Origin: JAIQFL01 sp035501495
Lineage (GTDB): Bacteria; Acidobacteriota; Terriglobia; Bryobacterales; Bryobacteraceae
Length of the DNA stretch: 64,000 nucleotides
Reading direction: 5' to 3'
Assembly (NCBI GenBank): GCA_035501495.1
Contig: DATJWB010000250.1
Coordinates: forward strand, 1 to 64,000
Made by a program: the position numbers and the translations under genes. Below the pieces are notes generated by a model that was given only the letters and a program-made list of their open reading frames with translations, was not told the DNA's origin and did not search any database. Shown here one piece after another: positions 53,017-62,453 of this stretch (position 1 is its first letter; each line of letters begins with the position of its first letter).

Positions 53017-54624
53017 TTACGGCAGCGTCACGGCCTTCGCTTCGCCGTACATCGTCAGGACGGGGTGTTCAACGAGCGCGCGGAATTCATACCGCTCGGC
53101 GGCGGGCCATCCGGTCACGCGGGTCGAGAATGCGCCGGGGGCGGTCATGTGCTGGAGCGGCGTGCGCTGCCACTCGCCGCCACGTTCGTTCGCATCCAAC
53201 CCCTTTAAGGAGCGATACTCGAAGCCCACCTCGACTGACGTTGCATCGCCCAGAGAGCCGAGGTTGGCGGTCAACGACACCCAGGGCCCCTCGCGGGCAA
53301 CGCGTCCGGTCTCCACACGTGGGGGCGTGAGGGCGGGCTTTGCGTTGGTGATCTTCAGCACCGCCGGGTTCGGCCACTGACTGTTGTCCTGCAAGCGCTG
53401 GGTGCGCATGGCGCGGATGTGCAGGCCGTCCGGCTCCTGGTGGAAGGTAGTCTTGGGTACGACCCTTTCCTGATACTCCAGGGTGCGGTCGTTTTGGCCG
53501 AGCACCGTCACTTCGGTTCGGGCGGTGGCCTTCACGGAGTGCAAAACCAGATCTTTCCATTCGCCGCGCCGCCAGCGTTCCTTTACGACCGCGTACAGCG
53601 TGTCCGCGTCCTTCTTTTTGGTGAACCAGGTGTTCTGCTCGTTGCTGATGACCCACGGCCGCACTCCGTAGATCGCCTCACCGTTAACGAACATCCACAG
53701 CGCCATTTCGCGGAGCCGCTCCTCCTGCTCGATGGGCAGCTCGCCATCGGGCTTGGGTCCGACGTTCAACAGCAGATTGCCGCCCTTGGCGCGGGTCTCC
53801 ACCAGGAGCGAGATGAGTTCTCCGCCGGACTTGTAATGCTCGTTCTGGGGCTGGTATTGCCAGGCGGTGCCCATGGTGATGCAGGCTTCCCAAGGCCCTT
53901 CGAGCGGAACGCCGGGCACGTTCTGCTCGGGGGTGGTGATGGCGCCGCGAGTCACCACGATGCCGGGCTGCAAGTCCCACGACAATTCGCGCAGTCCTTC
54001 GGGCGGCCCATCGAGAAAGATCACGGAGATGGGTCCATAGCGCGTGAGCAGTTCGCGAATCTGCGCCTTATCGAGCGCCATCAGGCCCGGGTTATTGGCG
54101 GGAGCGTCCTCGGCGCGGCGCCGATCCACCAGCACGTGATTGGTGTACAGCCAGTGAAAGTCGTCGGGAGAGAAATAGATGCCGGGGGCGATGTTCTGTT
54201 CGCGGAAGGCGGACAGGAGTTCGGCGAAAATGTCGCGGCCGAACGGGGTGTGCTGGATGCCGAACTCCGTGGTGGCGGTGTCCCACATGGCGAATCCGGA
54301 GTGATGCTTGGTGGTGAAGACGACGTACTTCACTCCGGCCAGGCGGGCCAGCGCCGCCCAGTCCTGGGGGTGGAATTTGCGCGGGTTAAAACTGCGGGGC
54401 AGCTCGCTGAAGAACCGGGTGGTGTAATCGTCGGAGGCCCCAACCAGCGAGTGGCTGATCACCACGCCCAACTGGCTATCGACGCTCCAGTGGATGAACA
54501 GACCGAAGCCCTGATCGCGGAACCACTCCAGGCGCTCGGGCTGGTTACGCGAGGCGGGATCGACCGTCTGGGCTGGGAGTGCGGCCGCCAACAGTGCGAG
54601 GAGCATGGGCAGACGTTGGATCAT
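53017..54624 (-). CDS. Alpha-L-fucosidase, GH29
   Basis: From ATG 54624 (535 residues; signal MIQRLPMLLALLAAALPAQ). The GH29 barrel begins RLEWFRDQGFGLFIHWSVDS and continues GVKYVVFTTKHHSGFAMWD. The catalytic Asp205 lies in VIFLDGPPEG. The barrel ends NLLLNVGPKPDGELP. A C-terminal beta-sandwich follows. It cleaves alpha-linked fucose or related sugars outside the cytoplasm. Full length for the family. It is divergent from the VWA gene (264-bp gap). Confidence 0.93.
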   Translation of the reverse strand: MIQRLPMLLALLAAALPAQTVDPASRNQPERLEWFRDQGFGLFIHWSVDSQLGVVISHSLVGASDDYTTRFFSELPRSFNPRKFHPQDWAALARLAGVKYVVFTTKHHSGFAMWDTATTEFGIQHTPFGRDIFAELLSAFREQNIAPGIYFSPDDFHWLYTNHVLVDRRRAEDAPANNPGLMALDKAQIRELLTRYGPISVIFLDGPPEGLRELSWDLQPGIVVTRGAITTPEQNVPGVPLEGPWEACITMGTAWQYQPQNEHYKSGGELISLLVETRAKGGNLLLNVGPKPDGELPIEQEERLREMALWMFVNGEAIYGVRPWVISNEQNTWFTKKKDADTLYAVVKERWRRGEWKDLVLHSVKATARTEVTVLGQNDRTLEYQERVVPKTTFHQEPDGLHIRAMRTQRLQDNSQWPNPAVLKITNAKPALTPPRVETGRVAREGPWVSLTANLGSLGDATSVEVGFEYRSLKGLDANERGGEWQRTPLQHMTAPGAFSTRVTGWPAAERYEFRALVEHPVLTMYGEAKAVTLP

Positions 54625-54887
54625 GGCTGTGCGCACCCGGAAGTGAGGCGTGCGTACCGGACGTGTCACCATCCCAATACTCTACTCCAGGAATCCTGGC
54701 CTACACGCGGAAGGCAGGCGCTTTGCCGCAATCCACCGGCGGCGCGATAGAATGGAACCCCGAGAACGATAAAACGATGACTGGACGGACTCCGCGTTTT
54801 TTTCTGTCCGCGCGTCCGCGGCGGACTGGTGAGCCGGAACCTGCAGAATTCCGCGTCCGGAGGCGCGCGCCGCTCGTGTTATCCGGT

Positions 54888-55844
54888 ATGAAGCTCATTG
54901 GCGTGTTGGGGCTGGCGTGTCTGCTGGCGCCGTGCGCGGCGCAGACGCCATTCCGGGTAGACGTGCAGCTGGTCAATGTCGGATTCTCGGTCCGCGACCG
55001 CGCCGGGAAGCTGGTCACCAACCTCACCCAGGACGATTTCGAAGTGATCGAGGACGGGGTGCCACAGAGAATCGCCTTCTTCGCCAAAAGCGTGGATGTT
55101 CCGCTGAACCTCGGGCTGGTAGTGGATATGAGCGGCAGCCAGGGGTCGTTCGTCAGACAGCATCACAAGGACCTCAAGACGTTCCTCACGGAGGTGCTGA
55201 CTCCGCGCGACCGGGCTTTCCTGGTATGCTTCGCGGGACACCCGCGGCTGGTCGCGGATTACTCTCAATCCGCGAAGTTTCTGACCGATGCCCTGGAAGG
55301 ATACCAGGGAACCAATCAAAAGGGCGAATACCCGATGCTGGGGCCGCACGAGATCCGCACGCAAGGCACATCGTTCTACGATGCCATTTACCATTCGGCG
55401 CGCCAGATGCTGGGCAACGCGGAACACGGACGGAGGGCGCTGATCATTTTCAGCGACGGCGAGGACAACGCCAGCGCTCACCACATGCTCGACGCGATCG
55501 AAGCGGCCCAGGCCAACGACGTCCTGCTCTTTTGCCTCCGCTACACCGAGATGATGAACGGCCGGCTGAATGCGCGCAACAAATACGGCATCAGCGTCAT
55601 GGAGCGGATTGCGCGGGAGACCGGGGGAGCTGATTACGACGCCCGCGCCAAGGGAATGGCGCAGAACTTCCGGGAAATCGGCGAAGATCTGCGGTCGTCG
55701 TACGAATTGAGCTACCACTCCAGCAATCCCGAAGCGGACGACTCCTTCCACAAGATCGTAATTCGCGGGAAGGCGGACACACCAGCTGCCGGCATGACTG
55801 TTCGCGCGAAGACGGGATATTACTCGAGGCCGATGGAGCGGTGA
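54888..55844 (+). CDS. VWFA-related protein of the acidobacterial type
   Basis: From ATG 54888 (318 residues; leader MKLIGVLGLACLLAPCAAQ; an upstream in-frame ATG at 54778 lacks a leader). The domain begins VDVQLVNVGFSVRDRAGKLV, with DFEVIEDGVPQRIAFF, a pattern of the acidobacterial VWFA-related family (TIGR03436-like). The metal-ion motif is DMSGSQGS (D-x-S-x-S), then a conserved Thr region (TSFYDAIYHSA) and IIFSDGEDN. Such proteins are exported and probably bind partners through the metal site. Function otherwise unknown. Confidence 0.9.
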   Translation: MKLIGVLGLACLLAPCAAQTPFRVDVQLVNVGFSVRDRAGKLVTNLTQDDFEVIEDGVPQRIAFFAKSVDVPLNLGLVVDMSGSQGSFVRQHHKDLKTFLTEVLTPRDRAFLVCFAGHPRLVADYSQSAKFLTDALEGYQGTNQKGEYPMLGPHEIRTQGTSFYDAIYHSARQMLGNAEHGRRALIIFSDGEDNASAHHMLDAIEAAQANDVLLFCLRYTEMMNGRLNARNKYGISVMERIARETGGADYDARAKGMAQNFREIGEDLRSSYELSYHSSNPEADDSFHKIVIRGKADTPAAGMTVRAKTGYYSRPMER

Positions 55845-55979
55845 GGGCCCTCAACCAGGCGTAACTTCACAGCCGCAGCGCGCATCGAACCAGATAGAGA
55901 GACTACTCATCGGGAGGCCTGACTCGCGGGTGGTTCGACGGGACCCTGCTGGGCCGGCCGCCGGACGTTTTGCGAACCG

Positions 55980-56068
55980 CCCGCCGTGTGGGTGTTTGTG
56001 ACTCCACGGTCCCCTTTCACGCGGGTGCGGCACACACCACCCGCTTGGAGTCGCACCCACACGGCGGG
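55980..56068. other. Large branched hairpin between the VWA and BON genes
   Basis: 15-bp outer arms (CCGCCGTGTGGGTG from 55981, with an extra C-G pair at 55980/56068). Inside them is a GACTCC/GGAGTC stem (56000-56005, 56047-56052) and a GCGGGTG/CACCCGC stem (56021-56027, 56038-56044). A long structured RNA or protein-binding DNA element is likely; no T-run follows. Confidence 0.65.
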
Positions 56069-56127
56069 GACAGACATCAGGTGGACTCAAACTCGCAGTG
56101 GCGACCGGGTTGCACCACCAGTATTCG

Positions 56128-56493
56128 ATGAGATGGATTACCCTCGTATTGCTGCTAGGAACACTGCTCCCAGGTTGCCGCACGAATGAGACTCCTGAGG
56201 CGCAAGTCGATGACCTCAAGATTCAGGCGCAGGTGAAATCCAAGCTCGCGTCCGACCTGGGGGTCGATACCATTCCCAACATTTCGGTGAACTCCACCAA
56301 TGGAGTGGTCACGCTCTCGGGCCAGGTGAATTCAGCGGACACCAAGGCCAAGGCGGAGACCATCGCCAAGAGCGTGGATAAAGTCGTTAAGGTCGTGAAC
56401 GTATTGCAAGTTGCCAACAGCAAGGCCGATGTGAAAAGCGAGCTACGGCGCCGCCAATCGCCTGTTGGGGCGCCGGCACTACTCACACCGTAG
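56128..56493 (+). CDS. BON-domain lipoprotein
   Basis: From ATG 56128 (121 residues). The leader MRWITLVLLLGTLLPGC carries a lipobox (LPGC). A BON domain follows (IQAQVKSKLASDLGVDTIP, NGVVTLSGQVNSADTKAKAE, VDKVVKVVNVLQV), which in OsmY-like proteins binds membranes. The mature part ends in a basic tail. It is convergent with ADOP permease 3 and its last 15 bases overlap that gene's end. A large hairpin lies 60 bp before the start. No ribosome site is obvious. Confidence 0.9.
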   Translation: MRWITLVLLLGTLLPGCRTNETPEAQVDDLKIQAQVKSKLASDLGVDTIPNISVNSTNGVVTLSGQVNSADTKAKAETIAKSVDKVVKVVNVLQVANSKADVKSELRRRQSPVGAPALLTP

Positions 56494-59082
56494 AGCCTTC
56501 AGCGGATCGACTCGCATGGCGCGGCGCGCGGGAACCCAGCAGGCGGCCAGCGCCACCAGCACCAGAATGGCGGCCGCGGCAGCGAAGATCCCGGGGTCGC
56601 GCGGCTTGACCTCGAAGAGCTGATTCTGCATGACCCTGACCAGGAAGCATGCGGCCAGCCCGCCGAGCACCACGCCCGCGCCCGCGACCGTCCCTCCGCG
56701 CCGCAGAATCAGCCGCAGCATGCGGCCAGGTTCAGCCCCGAGCGCCATGCGGACTCCGATCTCGTGAGTCTGGCCGGCGACGAGATACGAGAGCACGCCG
56801 TAGACGCCCGCCATTGCGAGCACCAGAGCCAACGTTGCGAACAGCCCCAGAAGGACCGTATTGAAGCGGCTGCCGGACACCGATTGGGCGACCACGTGAT
56901 CGAGCGTCGCAAATGTCGAGAGGGCGAGGTCGGGATCCCGCGCGGTGACGAGCCGGCGGATCGGTCCCGTGAGCGCAGCCGGATCGGCGGTGGTCCGCAC
57001 CAGCAGGTGGAGGCGATCGGAGCCGGCCTGGGCGTACGCGAAATACATGGTAGGCATGGGCGGAATCTGCAACGAGTCATTGTGGATGCCGCCCACGATT
57101 CCGACGATCTCGAAGGGGAGGTATCCTGCCGCACCCGAATAGACCGACAGGTGTTTGCCGAGAGGATCTTCGCCGTGGAAAATGCGCCGCGCAAAGGGTT
57201 CGTCCACCATCGCGACCCGCGGAGACGAGGGCCCATCGCGCTCGTCGAAGAGGCGGCCGCGCAGCAGCGGTATGCCGATGGTTTCGAAGTAGCCTGGCGT
57301 GGGAACCCGGAAATCGGCGCCCTCGAGTTCCCCGGATTTTCCGCCGGCGTGCTCCACCACGCGGAAGACTGTGTCATTGTGCTCGTTATTCAGGGGAAGC
57401 TCACTGATGGCTCCAAACGATTGGACGCCCGGCAGGGTGCGCACGCTGTCGCGGAGTTGATTCAGGAATCGCAGCCGGCTGGACGCGTCCGGATAGGTGG
57501 CGAACGGGAGCATCAGGTCAGTGGAAAGGACTCCTTGCGGGGAAAATCCAGGGGCGACCTGCATGGTCCGGAGGAGACTCGTGAGCAGCAGCCCGGCGCC
57601 CACTACGAGGCAGAGGGCCAGAGCGGTCTCGCCAATGACCAGAACCGAGCCGAAGAACTGGCGGTGACGGCCGGAGCCCGATCGGCCGCCTTCGCGCAGG
57701 CCGTCGATGGGCGAGGCAGCGGTCGCCAGCCAGGCGGGCGCCAGGCCGAACAGGACGGCGGTGAGAGTGGAGACGAGCGCGGTGAACGCCACCACGCGGC
57801 CGTCCAGGCGAACTTCCTGGAGACGCGGCAGAGAGGCCGGCCCGTAGCTGCGCAGCAACTCCACGCCCCACCAGGCGATGGCCAGCGCCAGGGATCCCGC
57901 CAAGAGTGCGAGGAGCAGGTTCTCAGTAAGGAGTTGGCGCAGGATCCGGAATCGTCCGGCGCCGATCGCGGTGCGGATGGAGATCTCCCGCTGCCGCGCG
58001 CCATAACGGGCCAGCAGGAGATTCGCGATATTCACGCAGGCGATGAGTAGCACCAATCCGACAGCACCCAGCAGCATCCATAGCAAAGGCCCCGTTCGGC
58101 CCACGATCGCCTCGCGCATGGGCTGGAGTTGGAGGCCCCAGTCCTCATCCACGGGATGCTCCTGCCCGAGCCTGATGGCTATGGCGTCCAGGCTTGCTTG
58201 CGCCTGGGCGATGGTCGCGCCGGGTTTCAGCAGGCCGACGGCTCGCAGGTTGTGGCTCATCCTCTGCTGCAGACCCTTCGCCAGCATTGGAATGGGGAAC
58301 CAGAAGTCGGTATTGCGGGGGAAATCAAAGGCCGGCGGCATTACTCCGACGATGGTAATCGGACTGCTGTCCATGCGTGCCGTGCGGCCGAGAATCGCCG
58401 GATCGCCGCCATAGGCCTCCTGCCACATGCGGTAACTGAGGATGGCGACGTGAGGATCGCTGGCCTGCTCGTCGTCACGGGTGAAGTTGCGGCCAAAGAG
58501 CGGGCTGGCACCCAGGGCATCGAAAAGGCCGCCTGTAACCATGGCGGATTGCAGTTGCCGGGCAGCGGTCCCGGTACTCCAGTTGCGCAGGCCGGTGAAG
58601 GACGAGAACGCGCCGAAGTGCTGGAAGAGGGTGTTCCGCTCGCGGTAATCAAGGTAGTCCGGCGGAGAAATCGCGGCGCTGGTGGCGCCTCGCGGAGTGC
58701 GGCCCCAGACCCATACCAGGCGCTCGGCATTGGGGTATGGCAGGGAGTTCAGCAACACGGCATTGACCACGCTGAAGATGGCGGAATTGGCTCCAATCCC
58801 GAGGGCCAGGGTGAGCACGGCCGAAAGTGTAAATGCGGGGTTCGCACGAAGCTGGCGGGCGGCGTAAAGCAGGTCTTTCAGGAGGCGATCGAGCCATGCC
58901 CATCCCCAGGCGTCGCGGACCACCTCCTGCACCAGTGCGACATTGCCGAATTCGCGCCGGGCCGAAAGGTGCGCCTGGCCAGGCGTAGCACCCCTCTCGC
59001 GCGCGTCGCGGGCGGCCATGGCCAGGTGGCTGCGGATTTCGTCGTCGAGTTCGCGTTCGCGGCGGCGGAAAGGGAAGTTCAC
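56479..59082 (-). CDS. ADOP-family permease 3 with N-terminal helical extension
   Basis: From GTG 59082 (867 residues; GGAGG six bases upstream; the longer open frame to 59490 crosses the kinase gene's end and is not used). The N-terminal 80 residues (FPFRRRERELDDEIRSHLAM) form the charged helical module many acidobacterial permeases carry. Then come the MacB_PCD/FtsX repeat pair: ANPAFTLSAVLTLALGIGAN, LLIACVNIANLLLARYGARQ, GVYGVLSYLVAGQTHEIGVR, ending RRAMRVDPLKALRCE. It lies 72 bp after the kinase gene 59154-61715, with operator-like inverted repeats in that gap. No ATPase partner. Cargo unknown. Confidence 0.95.
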   Translation of the reverse strand: MNFPFRRRERELDDEIRSHLAMAARDARERGATPGQAHLSARREFGNVALVQEVVRDAWGWAWLDRLLKDLLYAARQLRANPAFTLSAVLTLALGIGANSAIFSVVNAVLLNSLPYPNAERLVWVWGRTPRGATSAAISPPDYLDYRERNTLFQHFGAFSSFTGLRNWSTGTAARQLQSAMVTGGLFDALGASPLFGRNFTRDDEQASDPHVAILSYRMWQEAYGGDPAILGRTARMDSSPITIVGVMPPAFDFPRNTDFWFPIPMLAKGLQQRMSHNLRAVGLLKPGATIAQAQASLDAIAIRLGQEHPVDEDWGLQLQPMREAIVGRTGPLLWMLLGAVGLVLLIACVNIANLLLARYGARQREISIRTAIGAGRFRILRQLLTENLLLALLAGSLALAIAWWGVELLRSYGPASLPRLQEVRLDGRVVAFTALVSTLTAVLFGLAPAWLATAASPIDGLREGGRSGSGRHRQFFGSVLVIGETALALCLVVGAGLLLTSLLRTMQVAPGFSPQGVLSTDLMLPFATYPDASSRLRFLNQLRDSVRTLPGVQSFGAISELPLNNEHNDTVFRVVEHAGGKSGELEGADFRVPTPGYFETIGIPLLRGRLFDERDGPSSPRVAMVDEPFARRIFHGEDPLGKHLSVYSGAAGYLPFEIVGIVGGIHNDSLQIPPMPTMYFAYAQAGSDRLHLLVRTTADPAALTGPIRRLVTARDPDLALSTFATLDHVVAQSVSGSRFNTVLLGLFATLALVLAMAGVYGVLSYLVAGQTHEIGVRMALGAEPGRMLRLILRRGGTVAGAGVVLGGLAACFLVRVMQNQLFEVKPRDPGIFAAAAAILVLVALAACWVPARRAMRVDPLKALRCE

Positions 59083-59095
59083 GGCATCCTCCAGG

Positions 59096-59135
59096 GATGT
59101 AGGGATTCTACATCCAATGGCTGTAGATTGTCTAC
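59096..59135. promoter_or_regulatory. Alternating TGTAG/CTACA half-sites before permease 3
   Basis: GATGTAG (59096-59102) pairs with CTACATC (59108-59114). CTACA (59108-59112) pairs with TGTAG (59122-59126), and GTAGA (59123-59127) with TCTAC (59131-59135). It lies between the kinase stop and the permease GTG, next to the ribosome site. ATGT-N9-ACAT resembles PadR sites (usually N8), so a PadR or BlaI-type regulator is possible but unproven. Confidence 0.55.
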
Positions 59136-59153
59136 GGGGTGGGCGTGTGGCCC

Positions 59154-61715
59154 TTACTTGAGATTCTCGGCGGTAAAGAGCGTCTCCGAATGCTGGACGA
59201 AGCGGTAAGCGTAGTAACGGCCGTCCGGTGTGATGACAATGTCTAACGGGTAACCGGCCTCGCCGGGCCGTTGGATGGTGTGCACTACAACACGGCCGCC
59301 GGTCCGTACGTTGACCCGATGAATCGTGGCATTGTCGCCTTCGGCTGCCTGCATGTAAATCGATTGCCCATCGGGAGTCCACGCCAATGCCGCCGCCGAT
59401 CTTGCGGACTCCAGGCCGGGGATTTCGACCGGTTCGCCGGGACCCACGGGTTGTACGCGCCATTTCCGGTCGATCCCCTGACCGACCCAACGCGAGCCAT
59501 CCGGTGAGACCAAAATCCGCCCTACAGCGAGCTCAGGTTGGCTCATCGCGACTGGCGTCAACGGGTCCTTCTCAACGCTGCCGGTAAAAAAGTGTCGGTG
59601 CAGGTCCGGATCGAGGCCGGAGGCCAGGAAGCGCCGGCTGTCCGAGAACCAGGAGACCAGGAATGCCGTGATTCCCTCGGGCCGCAAAGCCTTTTCTTCC
59701 CCAGCGCCCACGGGAACGATGAAGGTGCGCGCGGCGGCGCGGTCCCCTCGCCAGACCGCGATCCACCGGCCATCAGGCGACATACTCTGTCCCATGCCGC
59801 CGGCAACGCGCACCGGCGGTTGTCCATCGGTATGGAAAAGAAACGTCGCTGTGTCGTGATCTCCGACCTCGGTAACGGCCAGGGAGCGGCCATCGGCGGC
59901 GATGCCGGTCACGACCCACGGTTCCTCGGAAACCACGAGGGTCTGTTCCGATTGGGAACCAGGCGCGAGATCGAAAACCGAATTGCGGTGGCGCCACTCG
60001 ACGAGGAGAACCTTCCCTTCACGGGAAATATCCGCCACCTCGAACGATCCCGGCAATTGTGCGATGAGGCGATCTTCGCCTCTGAGGTTGAGAGCGCGGA
60101 TGGACAGCGCGTTCACATTGCCTCCGGACGAATACCAGAGCTCCTTTCCGTCGGGAGTCCACGTGACCTCCCCGAAAATGGAGGGCTCCTTCTTCAGAAT
60201 CTTCGGGCTCCTGGAGCCGCGCCCGGCGATCATGAGGTCTTCCCGCTCGACGAAAGCGAGCTGCGTTCCGTCGGGAGAGATGCGGCACCCCTGCGGACCC
60301 CAGCGTCCCTGCCACTGCGAAATCACGTTGCCGACGGGATATTCGGCCTGGTAGTTGGAGCCCAGCAGGCGGATTACGGCCATCTCCGAGCCATCGGGAG
60401 ACCAGTCCGCGCAAGTGACTTCGGGCGACAGATCACGCGGGGTCTCGCCGGAGAGGGTGCTACGGGCCAGAAGGCCAATGCGGCGCGAATCGATGTCGTC
60501 GGCCAGCAGCAGCGCGAGATCGCCCTTGGAAGACACGGCGGCGACCTTGGTCCGGCTGGGAAACTGAAGAGCACGGACGTCCCGGGTGCGAAGGCTCGAG
60601 ATGTACACCCGGCTGCCTTGGCCCACCCAACTGGCGGCGTAGACCACGCTCTGGCCATCGGAGGTGAAGCGCGCTCCGTTGATGGCGCCCTCCTGAAACG
60701 TGATCTGGCGATAGGAGGGAGGCTGCGAGGGGCTGGGTCGGGCCCACCACCACGAGATCGCGCCGGCGGCGATCAACGCTGTGGCGGCCGCCAGGCGGAT
60801 CCACCGCCGGGATGTCCGCGGAGACGGGCTTGCGGTTGGCTGGGCGGCGTGCGATGACGTTGAAAGCTCGCTCCATTCACGCAAGGCAAACGCCAGATCG
60901 GAGGCGTTCTGGTAGCGCCGCCGTGGATCCTTTTCCAGGCAGCGGCGCAGGATGCGGTGCAACGCCGGCGGGATGGCGGGCAGGTCCGGAGGTTCCTCGT
61001 TCAAGATGGCGTGGAGGATCTCGACGGAAGACGGTCCGGGGAAGGCCCGCTTGCCGGAGAGCAGTTCGTACAGCAGGAGGCCGAGGCTGAAGATATCCGC
61101 CCGGCCATCCACCTCCTGCCCGCGCACCTGCTCGGGCGCCATGTATCCGACGGTGCCCATCACCATGCCGGGCGTGGTGAGGCCTTCGGTCAAGGTGCTG
61201 TCTCCTGGCGAGGATACCGGCGCGACCTGGCGCGCCAGGCCGAAATCCAGGATCTTGGCCTGCTCCGCCAGGGGGCTTCGATTTCCGGTCAGCATCACGT
61301 TGGCGGGTTTCAGGTCGCGGTGCACCAACCCGGCAAGGTGCGCAGCGGACAAGCCTTCCGCGATCTGTGCAGCGATCGCAGCGGCCTTGCGGGGCGGCAC
61401 GGGGCCGCGCGCAATCAGGCCGCGGAGCGACTCGCCCTCGATCAGCTCCGAGACCATGTAAGAGATGCCGGCGTCGGTCCCGATGTCGTGGAGCACGACG
61501 ACGTTGGGGTGATGTAACGTTCCCACCGCCCGCGCCTCGAGATCGAATCTGGCTTTACGGGTGCTGTCGCCCGCCAGGTCGGGAGGCAGGATCTTCAAGG
61601 CGACATCGCGTCCGAGACGGGTGTCCCGCGCCCGGTACACCTCGCCCATGCCGCCGGCGCCCAGAGGCGCGACGATCTCATAGGGCCCCACTCGGGTTCC
61701 GCCGGACAGAGGCAT
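59154..61715 (-). CDS. Ser/Thr protein kinase fused to a TolB/WD40-like propeller (2)
   Basis: An 853-residue kinase. The kinase domain (about 10-280) has GAGGMGEVYRARD, ALKILP, HRDLKPAN, DFGLAR and APEQ. One membrane segment (about 308-326, LAAATALIAAGAISWWWA) leads to a propeller domain of repeated SPDG/TPDG-type blades (about 335-853). It is the first gene of a likely unit with ADOP permease 3 (72-bp gap), although that gap holds operator-like repeats, so the permease may also have its own promoter. It is divergent from the ECF sigma gene (61829). Confidence 0.93.
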   Translation of the reverse strand: MPLSGGTRVGPYEIVAPLGAGGMGEVYRARDTRLGRDVALKILPPDLAGDSTRKARFDLEARAVGTLHHPNVVVLHDIGTDAGISYMVSELIEGESLRGLIARGPVPPRKAAAIAAQIAEGLSAAHLAGLVHRDLKPANVMLTGNRSPLAEQAKILDFGLARQVAPVSSPGDSTLTEGLTTPGMVMGTVGYMAPEQVRGQEVDGRADIFSLGLLLYELLSGKRAFPGPSSVEILHAILNEEPPDLPAIPPALHRILRRCLEKDPRRRYQNASDLAFALREWSELSTSSHAAQPTASPSPRTSRRWIRLAAATALIAAGAISWWWARPSPSQPPSYRQITFQEGAINGARFTSDGQSVVYAASWVGQGSRVYISSLRTRDVRALQFPSRTKVAAVSSKGDLALLLADDIDSRRIGLLARSTLSGETPRDLSPEVTCADWSPDGSEMAVIRLLGSNYQAEYPVGNVISQWQGRWGPQGCRISPDGTQLAFVEREDLMIAGRGSRSPKILKKEPSIFGEVTWTPDGKELWYSSGGNVNALSIRALNLRGEDRLIAQLPGSFEVADISREGKVLLVEWRHRNSVFDLAPGSQSEQTLVVSEEPWVVTGIAADGRSLAVTEVGDHDTATFLFHTDGQPPVRVAGGMGQSMSPDGRWIAVWRGDRAAARTFIVPVGAGEEKALRPEGITAFLVSWFSDSRRFLASGLDPDLHRHFFTGSVEKDPLTPVAMSQPELAVGRILVSPDGSRWVGQGIDRKWRVQPVGPGEPVEIPGLESARSAAALAWTPDGQSIYMQAAEGDNATIHRVNVRTGGRVVVHTIQRPGEAGYPLDIVITPDGRYYAYRFVQHSETLFTAENLK

Positions 61716-61788
61716 CGGGTCAACCCAATTCTAGTATCTTGAGTTTTAGCATTTCGAGTCAGAAGTCCGCTGAACATCCGGACTGGAC

Positions 61789-61828
61789 TTTGGTTTCTTT
61801 CCCGAGTCGCGCGCTATATACTGATCGA
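61789..61828 (+). promoter_or_regulatory. Possible promoter of the ECF sigma gene
   Basis: TATATA at 61815-61820 lies only 8 bases before the GTG at 61829, so transcription would start at or next to the start codon. A weak TTGGTT-type -35 lies about 19 bases upstream. This fits a leaderless transcript. Confidence 0.35.
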
Positions 61829-62434
61829 GTGTCCGGTCACCCTGAAAAGCCGCGGGAAGGGCAGCCTGTGGAGCTCACCGTGCTGCTCAATCGCATGAGC
61901 CACGGGGACCGGGAAGCCGGGGAGGCCGCTGTCGACCTGGTCTACTCGGAGCTGCACCGAATTGCCGCGGGCCAGATGAGGCGGGAGCGCCCGGGGCACA
62001 CGCTGCAGACTACCGCGCTGGTCCACGAGGCCTACGTGCGGCTGATTGGCGCGGAGTCGTTCGAGGTTCAGAACCGGGGGCATTTCTTCGCGGTGGCCAG
62101 CCAGCAGATGCGGCGTGTCCTGGTGGATCATGCGCGGGCCCAACAGGCGCAGCGCAGGGGCGCCGGCGCGGTCCAGGTGGCACTCGAGAACGTGCAACCG
62201 GGAACCGAGCCGCCGGGCATTGACGTGCTGCTGTTGGACGAGTCCCTGACCGAGCTGGAGCGTCTGGAACCCCGCGCGGCACGCGTCGTCGAGCTCCGGT
62301 ATTTTGGCGGCTACACGGATAAGGAGGTCGTGGAAGCGCTCGGCGTGGCCTTGGCTACCGTCCGCCGGGATTGGGAATTTGCGCGGTCGTGGCTCTTCGA
62401 CCGGATGCGCAGAAAAGGTGGGGGCGCCCGCTAG
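61829..62434 (+). CDS. ECF-type RNA polymerase sigma factor (acidobacterial TIGR02999-like)
   Basis: From GTG 61829 (201 residues; GTG 61868 with AAGG nine bases upstream is an alternative). Region 2 has VDLVYSELHRIAAGQMRRER and LQTTALVHEAYVRLIG. Region 4 has LERLEPRAARVVELRYFGGY and an HTH (TDKEVVEALGVALATVRRDW). This matches the ECF group that in Acidobacteria and Planctomycetes lies beside Ser/Thr kinase genes, as here (kinase ATG 19 bp downstream). The kinase is therefore likely to control or be controlled by it. No anti-sigma gene is visible. Confidence 0.93.
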   Translation: MSGHPEKPREGQPVELTVLLNRMSHGDREAGEAAVDLVYSELHRIAAGQMRRERPGHTLQTTALVHEAYVRLIGAESFEVQNRGHFFAVASQQMRRVLVDHARAQQAQRRGAGAVQVALENVQPGTEPPGIDVLLLDESLTELERLEPRAARVVELRYFGGYTDKEVVEALGVALATVRRDWEFARSWLFDRMRRKGGGAR

Positions 62435-62453
62435 CGGCGGCCCTACAGGAACG

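Noticed and set aside
59083..59490. N-terminal extension of permease 3
   Set aside because: It crosses the kinase gene's stop region and the control region; GTG 59082 has GGAGG upstream and begins the known helical module.
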